Below are positions 56,028-64,000 of a stretch of DNA of 64,000 nucleotides, in pieces. Position 1 is the stretch's first letter; every line of letters starts with the position of its first letter. A program made the translations under genes and the position numbers. Source of the DNA: Tulasnella sp. 424 (lineage: Eukaryota; Basidiomycota; Agaricomycetes; Cantharellales; Tulasnellaceae); contig WSUB01000155.1 in assembly GCA_019633425.1 (NCBI GenBank), positions 31,826 through 95,825 on the forward strand, written 5' to 3'. The notes below the pieces were generated by a model that saw nothing but the letters and a program-made list of their open reading frames with translations, ran no database searches and had not been told where the DNA came from.

Positions 56028-58110
56028 CTTCCCCCGGGGATCGACCACATAACCGGGGCGATCGCATCGGGGGAGCACCGCTAACTTCTTGACATGACCC
56101 CAGGGGTAGGTCAGGGCAGATGAAAAGCGTGCAGGTCGGTACCACAGGCTGCTGCTATCCAACCGCCCCCGGGTTACCTTTACTGCTCCAATGGACACCC
56201 ATCCTCGGCACGGTTGGTGCATCACACCCCGGGGGTGAGGGCGTGAGAATTGAAAACAAAAATTTTGTATTAGATAAGGTATGAACTATTGTACAGACAT
56301 CCTTGGGTAATAAAGTATATGTAAGGGAATTAAATAAATGGGAAAGTGGGACCGCCATTGGGGTTCAGGGTAATGCCGTTGTAGAGCCGAACTGAGCTGA
56401 GGGCTTGAGACACGTGCACGTGGCCCGAGATCTTCGGCAGGCCCCTTTCAGCACAAATCACGGCACCGGTACGCACGCAGACCTCCCCGAGATCGTAAAC
56501 ACGAGCAAATACTACTGCCACGCATTTGCTGGGGGCTCATGCTGCACGTTGGATGGATCATTACTCCATCGGTTCTGCACCAAATCTCACCAAACAAGGT
56601 GTGCACTAGACGTATGCTACTCACGGTTACCTTTCAATAGAGTAGAATGAGGTTGCCTCACTGTTGAACTTGCCAGGGCTGATGAGCATGCTCTGGGCTC
56701 ATCATGGGTGTTAAAACACCAGAGATGTCATGTTTGAGACATTTTGCCATTGATATATATATATCTGCTGTGCTAAATTCGCAAGACTTCGAAATATGGG
56801 TTTGACTAACTGCTAAGAACTAGTTTGCTACACAAGGAAGCTTCCACACTTAGCAACTTTCAGAAGGACATAGTCCAATAATATCTATCTATGTAGGGTG
56901 CTAAAGGTGGTCGCATATATAGTATAATTAATATAGCATAGTTACAAATGTGATACTAGGGCTTAAAAATAGTAAACTGCAGGCAGGTCTTTTGTCCCCT
57001 CCCTCAAAACAGCTATGCTAGGTTCAAACCCTTAGTTAGTAGCCTGCCCACAATGCCAGATCAGCTGCATATGGTTATTCGTGACCAAAGTGAATGAAAA
57101 AAAGCAGGTATACTAAGTCATGTATTTCCATCACCTAGAATTGGCTGTCAACACCGTGTAAACTACCATCATGAGTTCCAACTTCACCTGTGAGAGCTAA
57201 GGCTTTCCCAAAGCCCTGGACCTGTTTATATCATAGCATACAACATTTCTGAAAAAAAACCGCTCCTCTTTAGCCATCTAAAAGCTGGAAACCGAATGAT
57301 TTAACATGGGAATTACCATGTTTAGAGCAGTTGACCAATATTTTGAATAGCATTAGCATATAAAACTTGGTCAGGTAAAAGTATGAATATATGTAATAGG
57401 ACTAAACTATGTGAAATGACTATCACTTCAGCCAATCTCTTCTTTTAACGTGAGGTTGGCTGTTGGAAATCCCCGCTCAACGGCAGCTCACTCACAAACC
57501 GGCCACCAACACGTGTAAGCTTACTGTATTGGCTTAAAATTCCCTATATGATTCGATTCCTAACGTTTATTTATCCATTAGCACCTTAGCACCCTTTGAA
57601 CACCAGTCCTTTCACCACTGATCAAGATGACACCGCACCGTGGGAAGGTTGAGTGGCCACACCACGTCTCCGTGCCAGAGTCTTGGTCAGCCCGGTCAGG
57701 GTTTCAGAGAAGGCCGGTTTCAAAAAAAGTGTTCACTTGGCTCCATTCGGCCCGACACGGCAATCCAAGAACCCCCTGACAGTGGCCCCACTTTCCCATT
57801 ATTTGATTCCCTTAGTACATTATACAAGGATGTCTATACGATAGATTATGTATTATCTAATACAAAATTTTCGTTTTCAATTCTCATGTGTCCTCACCCC
57901 CAGGGTGCAAAGCCCCAAGCACGCCCAGGATGGTGTCCCTGACATGTTGGAGCAGCAAAGGTAACCCGGGGGCGGTTGGATAGCAACCGCCCGTGGTACT
58001 AACCCGTGCGCTTTTCATCCGCCCTGACCTACCCCTGGGGTCATGTCAAAAAGTTAGCGGTGCTCCCCCGATGCGATCGCCCCGGTTATGCGGTCATTTC
58101 TCGGGGGAGG
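56028..58110. mobile_element. 2.1-kb element with ~370-bp inverted ends
   Basis: 56028-56397 is inverted at 57739-58110. Both contain CATAACCGGGGCGATCGC, GGGGGAGCACCGCTAACTT, the 'gacctacccctggggtcatg' block, a short AT-rich segment and GGGAAAGTGGG. The 1.34-kb core (56398-57738) is AT-rich with no ORF worth naming. The outer flanks share ccagta just outside the ends, a possible but weak target duplication. It fits a foldback-like or large non-autonomous DNA element, or an inverted segmental duplication. Confidence 0.65.
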
Positions 58111-59219
58111 TATCCAGTACGGCTCCCCCTGCCCATCCCAACCATTTCGCACCCTCCAACTCATATCTCTCATCCCTATCATCCTTCACCAGTGTCCTAT
58201 ACATCCCACAACTCTCTCCACCATCCAAAACCAATGCCATGCCCGGACAGTCTGCCGGGCTTCACACCAACCGACCACCCATCCATGTCCGCACAGACGC
58301 CACCCAGGGAACCCCGGCTGTTCGAGTAAGACCGACGGTGGTGATTACAGTTCGGATGGTCTCCCGCTAGTTGGTCTAGGCGTCGGTATCCGAAAGGAAA
58401 GCGATGGCAAAGTCGGTGACGAGAGGTCGGCAAGTCGGGAAGTCGAGAAGTCGAGAAGTTGACAACGGCGGTGAGAGGTCGAGGATCGCGGCTGACATTG
58501 TTGATATTGAAGAGCACGTTGAAGTATTCAGGAACCGCGCCAGTAAGTTCGGCGAAAGCGGCCAGAGGTTGAGAGGGCCCCTTCGCCGACTGCAGAGGTT
58601 GAGATGAGGCCCGTGTTGAGGCGGTGGGGCGAGCGGAGGGTAAAGCTGGGCTTGCCCTATTAGGACCGCCCTCCACATCCATGTTTATTGGTTCGACATG
58701 CAAATCAGCGTCATAGTTGTCGTTGCAGGCGGTTCGGGTTTGAACGGCGGTCTGGGAGTTGTGATTGGTCGATTGCCCCCCGTTAGTCAAGGCTCAATCG
58801 CGACGCCCGACCGAGCATTCAAGATATGAACGGCGTCCCCGAGGGTGAGCGTGGCCGTGGTTCCATCGACGGCGACTCGGTCTGAATGCGCTACTGGACC
58901 TGCTGGTAGGCGTTGGCGATATCGTCTTGCAAAAAGCCGGGGAGTTCGGTTGGCGAGGGAACAAATACGACGTTTGATTGACCTGAGGGATGCGCATTAG
59001 TCACAGGGGCGAGAAGCGTTGAAGCTGGGTGTATACGTACGCTCCACCAAAGTCGGTAGTCAGATCCGTGGTGAACATGGCGGTCGAGTCGGAGGGGACA
59101 TTGAACACGGTCCTCGACTCCTGCCGAGTATCGGTGAATGCGATCTTGCAGGTTGGCGCGGCAGTTACAAGCTGGTTCTGCCGTTAGACCAGAAGGCTGT
59201 TCCGGCCTTCCGCGTGCGA
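58111..59219. other. No confirmed gene
   Basis: Several medium-length open frames on the minus strand (58197-58790, 58794-58997) are Ser/Pro/Arg-rich without recognisable domains. A short direct repeat (agtcgggaagtcgagaagtcgagaag) lies near 58432-58460. Probably decayed sequence. Confidence 0.4.
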
Positions 59220-59558
59220 TAGTATGTCCACTGTGGATCACTTTGAGCCTCGGAAGTGAAGTATCCTTCGGCGGGGCTGTCGGTCGAGCGGTTCTCAGAC
59301 GAAGGACAGCACGGCCTTTGAGGAGAGGTCTTTCTTGAACTTTCGCTTGAGCTCCTGGACGAAGTGGTTGACGAGACGGTTCAACCACCAAGATGGGTGT
59401 CGCCAACGGTGTAGTCTTGTCTTCGAAAATATCGTCGTCGACGGTCAAGAGGGAGACATCGAAAGTTTCTGCACAGGATCGAAGATAAGGACGTCGCGCG
59501 CGCAGGCGCCCTGCTGGCCAAGATTGTAAGCAACGGTAACAGGAACCGTGGTGGTCAT
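59220..59558 (-). pseudogene. Hsp70 nucleotide-binding-domain fragment
   Basis: From 59558: VTVAYNLGQQ, ARDVLIFD, TFDVSLLTVDDDIFE, GDTHLGG, NRLVNHFVQELKRKFKKDL, then a Leu/Arg-rich stretch. This order matches the AYGL...LIFDLGGGTFDVS...GDTHLGG...NHF segment of Hsp70. The pieces lie in different frames (the GGG of the phosphate-binding loop and EDFD after GDTHLGG are lost), so it is a short broken relic with no other Hsp70 parts nearby. Confidence 0.75.
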
Positions 59559-59564
59559 CGGGAA

Positions 59565-60075
59565 GTTGGGCCGCCTATATTGAAAACGATTAGACCTGAC
59601 AGCTACCGAAACAAGGTAAGTACTGACGTTCGAGGTTAGGAAAACAAACGTACCAAGTCGCTCGATCTCGTCGTTGGCATCAAGGACGGTAGCGACGGCG
59701 ACTTTTGAACGCCTACATCGTCGTCGTTGTTAAGCCCATTAGACCTATATACTAATGAAAAAGTAAGCGGCAGCATTCAAGGTTTGGGAGCTAACGTACC
59801 AGACCCGTCAACGACGGCGGAGACGAAGACGGCGACGCAGACGTCCAAAAGCGTCTACATTGCCGCCTCCGCTGCTGCAACACATGGAAGTTCACGGCGT
59901 ATCCGAGCCGTCGATCCCGTTGTTGGCGTCGTGGACGGCGTGGCCAGGCTGGTTGAGGGGCAGTCCATTCTGAAATGGGGGTGGGTCGAAGCCGTTTATG
60001 CGATTGAAGATGGCCGGGGGTTCAACAAATAATGCTGATGAGCTCGTCTGCAGTTGGCGGATGTCGAAGACGCGG
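59565..60075. repeat. 0.5-kb segment duplicated at 63145-63725
   Basis: Shares with 63145-63725 the strings 'gggccgcctatatt', 'aggaaaacaaacgtaccaagtcg', 'tcgttggcatcaaggacgg', 'gacggcgactttgaacg' and, further on, 'tcgtggacggcgtgg' / 'catggtggacggtgtgg'. On the minus strand it lies just upstream of the Hsp70 fragment, as the other copy lies upstream of the acidic ORF and GMC fragment. Confidence 0.65.
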
Positions 60076-60200
60076 GGACGTTCGACTTACAGTTCGGCGA
60101 TGGTGTTGGTTCCTGCGCTGAGAGCCATCGACCAAATTGGAGATAAGCATTCCCTTTCCGGCTCAATCCACACCCCCTTCACGTTCCCGCTCCGCGGGTT

Positions 60201-60240
60201 GCAAACATCATCAACCACATATATAGTTGATGATGTTCGC
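60201..60240. repeat. 15-bp-arm hairpin
   Basis: GCAAACATCATCAAC, 10-nt AT-rich loop, GTTGATGATGTTCGC: an inverted repeat with one mismatch. Function unknown; could be a footprint of a small element. Confidence 0.7.
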
Positions 60241-61190
60241 GACGGTGGAAAGAGAGTGATAAACAGGCGAGAAGGCTGAGAGACGGTGATGGGGGTTGAA
60301 AGACAGCGGCGAGATGTCAAAGACGGCGGTGAAGGCCATGGGAAGGTAAGGAAATACGGTGCCGAAAGGTTGAAAGAGAGCGGTAAGAGGATAAAGGACG
60401 TTTGAGAAGGTTGAAAGACAGTAGCGAAGGGCCTGGGGTGATAGAGAGAGGGAAAAAGGTTGCGTGAGTTGAAGATGTTAAAGAAGGTTGGGCGATGGCG
60501 ATGAAAGATTGAGGCACGGCTGTGACAGTGACGGGAGGTCGAAGACGGCGGCGAGGCTCAGGGGATGGTGGCGAGAGACAGAAAGATTGTAGAGAGACAG
60601 CGGCGAAGGTTGGGGGACGATGGTGAGGGTTGAGATCCCGCGGCTAGCGGACGAGTGGTTTTGGAGGAGGTCGGAAAACGGCAGCGAAGGTTAGGGACGG
60701 TGACCGAGGTACAAAGGGCTAGAATAAAACGGTGAGAAGCTTACCTGATGCACGCAAAGCATCTCGAAGGTGGAGCTGGGGTGCCGCGGTGCTGCGGGGC
60801 CGTGTCCGATTTCAAGCTGAACGAACGGAGGGGGGCCGCTCGTTCGGAAGGTGGGCTGCCTAAATTCGATAATGGAATTCGGTCGAAGACCTTGGCGGGG
60901 AGAGGTCGAACAACGGGAGCAAGAGGTCGAACAGCGGCGGGGATGGGGTGAAAAGCGGCGGGGAGAGGTCGAAAGGCGGTGGGGAAGGTCGAAGATGGCG
61001 GTGAGAGGTGGAAACACGGTGGCGTGAGGTCGGTGAGATGTTGAAAGGCGGCGACGAGAAGCTGAAACACGGTGGCGAAGGTCAAAACGTGGCCACGAGA
61101 GGTCGAAAGGCGGCAGCGAGAGGTCTGATGGCGGTGGCGGAGTTCAAAAGTTGGTGGCGAGCGGTCGAAAGATGTTCAACACGGCGGGGA
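60241..61190. repeat. Degenerate short tandem-like repeat field
   Basis: About 0.95 kb dominated by variants of GGTCGAAAGACGGCGGCGAGA / GGTTGAAAGACAGCGG at irregular 20-35-bp spacing on the plus strand. Strong purine bias; no coding potential accepted. Looks like an old minisatellite. Confidence 0.65.
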
Positions 61191-61202
61191 GTTAGATTGT
61201 GC

Positions 61203-61830
61203 TGGAGAGTAATGTTATCAAGAGGTTTTCAAACATTACGTAATATATCGAAAGACAACGTCGAAGTGGCCGATAGGGCGTCGCGCTGGGTTTTGGGGTG
61301 AACGAACGGACGAACGTTGCAGCGGGTCCAAAACGGCAGACGGGCTAAGTAAGGAAACAGAGTGAGTAAGCGTACCATAAACAATTATGGAAACTTACCC
61401 AACACTTCGAAAGTCTCTCCCAAGGTACCAGTGGAGCGTTACGCTGGTTTTGACGGTGAGCCACGGAACGGCAACGGCGGTGGTCGTGCCAGATGTCAGG
61501 CGGTGGTGGTGGGGTTCAATCTGGCGGACGACCTAAATTTGATGAAGGAGTAAGTAAAGGTATTAGAAAGGGGTTTAAAAGCTTTACCTAACATGTAGCA
61601 AGTGCTTTCAGATGGGGTCACACTTGGTTTGGGGTGAGCAAACGACTGTGGTGCCTCTGGCGGGTGGTTCAACAGAATCAACACGACGGCGGAGCTGAAT
61701 TGGGCAAGAGAGTATGTAAATGCATCATGAACAGGTTCAAAAACTTACCTAACATGTTGAAAAGCAACGCCAAAGGTGCTGGTGGGCCGCTTTGGGGCGG
61801 GCGAACGGAAGAGTGACGGCAGCAGCCGTG
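61203..61830. repeat. Four diverged 155-190-bp tandem repeats
   Basis: Units begin near 61203, 61360, 61548 and 61708. Shared features per unit: gagtaagtaa-like start, a 'tttaaaaacttacctaacatg'-type middle, 'gcgttacgctggttttggggtgag' and 'gcgaacgga' near the end. The units contain alternating splice-donor-like and acceptor-like strings but no consistent reading frame. Confidence 0.6.
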
Positions 61831-62185
61831 ATAGGTCAGCGACGCAGTTAATTAGCCGCGTAAACAAACAAGAACGCGGAGTTACAGATCACAATGGCAA
61901 GAGAAGAGATGAACCTGATGTATGAAAACCCAGTCGGACGCCCTAGGGCTACAGGCGGGGCAAGGAAAGTTGATGAGACGGCTAAGCGTGGTGGGACGCC
62001 TTCCGATGGGACGGCGAAGGAGGAGGAAGGAAATGTGGAAGTATCTTGCGGTGTCATTACCAGAAGGGATATGTTGATATGCCGATGGGACGCTTTACGG
62101 ATTTACGATGGCGGAGTGGAGGAACACTCCTGTGGGACGACTAAAGAACGTGAGGTGCCGGTGAACGAGCCCGGTAAGAAACGAC
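61831..62185. other. No gene recognised
   Basis: A plus-strand open frame (61894-62214) is rich in Gly/Arg/Glu and has no recognisable domain; not supported as a gene. Confidence 0.4.
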
Positions 62186-62839
62186 TCACCGAGTTCCATT
62201 GGCCTGCTTGGTGAGAGTGATCCAAGATCCACCTTGAGCCTTGTCGTTCCTCCAGTCGTTGTAGTCCTCATTGACGACGGGTTCACAACCGGTATGAATG
62301 GTGGCGACGAGATCGACGAGCTGTTGGTCGGGGTAGTCCGTCAAGAGTCTGTCCGGCGCCGTGTGAGCGGTGTATCGTAAAACAGTCAAGCGGTCGCACT
62401 TACGAGGTCAGGGGCAGCTGGGTGCTCACCATCCTCCGTAGCCATGGCCTATTGGCAGTCCGAGACCGTTGGAAAGCCAAAGGTTGTTTTCGACCCTGGT
62501 GAAGTACTTGGCCACGTTTTGCCAATCCCAAGTCTCGTCGTTGAACATATTCTGCAGCTGCTCAAAGTCCCATTTGTGTGGGATGAGGTTGATGAGGGCG
62601 TTGTGGATGGTGCAACCGCCGAGACCTTGAGAGCGAGGATACCAGGTCTGGACGTCGCCGTACTTGGTTTTTGGGGTAATGGTTAACATAGTAGTAGAGG
62701 GACCTCCACCAGCTCCGGCACCTACGACGAGGAACTATTGGAAAGGAGTGGCAAGCTGCTGTCAGGATCACATCCGGTGAGATGATGGTAACGCACTCAC
62801 GTCGTAAGTGGCGAGGGGAGCAAAAGTGGGGATCTTCAT
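62186..62839 (-). pseudogene. GMC oxidoreductase, truncated
   Basis: ATG at 62839 (MKIPTFAPLATYD), intron, FLVVGAGAGGGPS (FAD-binding Rossmann motif), then directly QTWYPRSQGLGGCTIHNALI, KWDFEQLQNMFNDETWDWQN, YFTRVENNLWL, GHGYGGW, and after a further gap VATIHTGCEPVVNEDYNDWR, GGSWITLTKQANGTR. About 70 residues normally found between GAGAGGGP and the YPR...GLGG..IHN block are deleted. Everything after ~200 residues, including the C-terminal substrate domain and catalytic His, is missing. GMC enzymes oxidise alcohols or sugars and often feed peroxide to lignin-degrading systems. Confidence 0.75.
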
Positions 62840-63132
62840 GATGGCCTACTGGAGGATGAGATGAGAGGACAAGGCGAAGACTGGGTGACGAGGATGCGGT
62901 GCTGGATGGAGGGATTGACGGCACCATTTCCTCCGCTGGGTCCATCTGCCGGAGAATCGTACGGTGAAGGCGTCCGGGAGCTGGAGGAAGCATCTGAAAG
63001 GCTGCTCGTCATCGATCTATCTTCGCTGGGCTGGGGAGAGCTGTCTCTCGAATCGCCCTCTCCTACCATCTCGGAGAAATCGTCGTCCTCCCCGATAGCG
63101 TCCGCATCTCCGTCGTCATCCCCGACTTCCAT
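62836..63132 (-). other. Acidic/Ser-rich open frame upstream of the GMC fragment
   Basis: 98 codons (MEVGDDDGDADAIGEDDDFS, then Ser/Pro-rich). It has an ATG and a coherent low-complexity composition but no recognisable domain; it ends within a few bases of the GMC start. Could be the N-terminal exon of a lost gene. Confidence 0.3.
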
Positions 63133-63144
63133 AGTCGGACCCGA

Positions 63145-63725
63145 CGTTGGGCCGCCTATATTTGAGGGAAAAGATGAGACCTGAAAGCTACTGAACGTAA
63201 GTACTGGCGTTCGATCTTAGGAAAACGAACGTACCAAGTCGTCGATCCCATCGTTGGCATCAAGGACGGGTAACGACGGCGACTTTGAACGTCTACGTCG
63301 CCGTCATTAAGCAAAAGCGAGCGAGCGGTCCGCGAGAGATGTGCTGTTGAATAAAACGGCTGAGGCGTTTGGGATTACCGTGTCGAGGATCCCGGTCGCT
63401 GAGAAGGGGGCTTTGAGAGTTGGGAAGGCGGGTTGGGATGGTCGAGGAACGTTGGCACGCGCTCAAACTTTTTCGTCGCCGTTGTGGAACACATTGGAGC
63501 CTGAATGATGCGAAAAGGTGAGCGGAACGTTCGAAATTCCATGAAAACTAACACACTCAAACCATCGATCTCGTCGTTGGCATGGTGGACGGTGTGGTAG
63601 GGTCGTTTGAAGGTGAATGGCGGGCGGTTCAATTTGAAATGGGATCGGAGTCGGAGCCGTTTCTGCCGTAGAAGTGGAATGCTGTGAAATAATTGCTGCT
63701 GGTGGATAGCTAGCGGGTGTCGAAG
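63145..63725. repeat. Second copy of the 0.5-kb duplicated segment
   Basis: Diverged partner of 59565-60075, same orientation, with small deletions. Confidence 0.65.
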
Positions 63726-64000
63726 ATGCGGGGACGTTTGACTTTAGAAATGGTGATAGTTGCTGTGTGGGGCCGGTCATATCGGAGATAAGCATCCCCT
63801 CTCCGGCTAAATCAGCATCCTCACGGTCAGTGATGTCAATTTCGTTTCCACCGTATTTCAAGAACCGCTTCACTCGGGTTGAGCGGATCACTCAGTTCGG
63901 AGTGAAAGAGCTGAAAGGGAAATCGTTAGACCACGGCGAGCAGTTCTGGTTCAAGGGAGCTGAAAAGGGTCGCGACGTGCAAGGTTGGGTGTTCAAACCT
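63726..64000. other. No confirmed gene
   Basis: A minus-strand frame (63891 downward) reads MIRSTRVKRFLKYGGNEIDI and continues into the duplicated segment; no domain seen, unsupported. Confidence 0.35.

Noticed and set aside
56982..57052. tRNA-like segment (ggttcaaaccc with gcaggc...gcctgc ends)
   Set aside because: D-arm and anticodon arm cannot be formed and the T-stem has a mismatch; kept as coincidence.
58197..58790. 197-codon minus-strand ORF
   Set aside because: No domain, Ser/Arg-rich, in a region of decayed sequence; too weak to call a gene.
1..64000. CRISPR, bacterial operons, origin or riboswitch
   Set aside because: Repeats are long, diverged and gene-bearing; the DNA is eukaryotic with introns throughout.

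Overview
The window is genomic DNA of a filamentous basidiomycete, most likely an agaricomycete. The evidence is dense GT-AG introns of about 50-70 nt with CTNAC-like branch sites, a secreted CBM1-GH43 plant-cell-wall enzyme gene, F-box and F-box/LRR-type genes, a TALE homeodomain gene, and a gag-like protein family of a kind that recurs in agaricomycetes. Species is not determinable here. The mix of one amplified family with gene fragments suggests a fast-evolving, perhaps subtelomeric, region (inference).

1-32.4 kb: an array of about 20 copies or fragments of one six-exon gene, nearly all on the minus strand. I derived the model from the sequence. Exon 1 is 13-16 nt (MASQS-type start). Exon 2 carries a gag-like helical domain (FTGESAEEAE ... 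ALRWYDTLDEETQNDWKLL). Exons 3-6 form a beta-rich C-terminal module (KIGRIRVDSED ... ANIFEVDTL; WNHTWSITEDG; HVPADKEAF). Copies F, J and M are open through all six exons with matching splice phases. Others carry frameshifts, nonsense codons, deletions or truncations. Two non-autonomous DNA transposons sit inside the array: a Tc1/mariner-like MITE at 2.6 kb and a 201-bp MITE at 24.4 kb. A 1.1-kb inverted duplication lies at 10.0-12.4 kb. At 25.2-26.3 kb one copy has captured the last exons of an unrelated Lys-rich acidic protein gene, giving a phase-perfect chimeric gene of 247 codons.

32.4-34.4 kb: a broken CBM1-GH43 gene interrupts the array. 34.9-45.6 kb: the same family resumes on the plus strand. 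It starts with two divergent members (V with one nonsense codon; W fully intact, 287 aa), followed by array-type copies X and Y (intact) and Z. Transcription therefore diverges from the GH43 locus. The last promoter plus exon 1 runs into an N-terminally truncated F-box/LRR-like gene.

45.6-55.8 kb: a cluster of mostly broken single-copy genes. It holds LRR pieces, a decayed haspin kinase, an apparently intact F-box gene, the C-terminal end of a synaptojanin-type inositol 5-phosphatase, the C-terminal end of a conserved fungal protein, and an intact TALE homeodomain gene. 56.0-58.1 kb: a 2.1-kb element with about 370-bp inverted ends. 58.1-64 kb: decayed Hsp70 and GMC-oxidoreductase fragments, a duplicated 0.5-kb segment, and degenerate tandem repeats.
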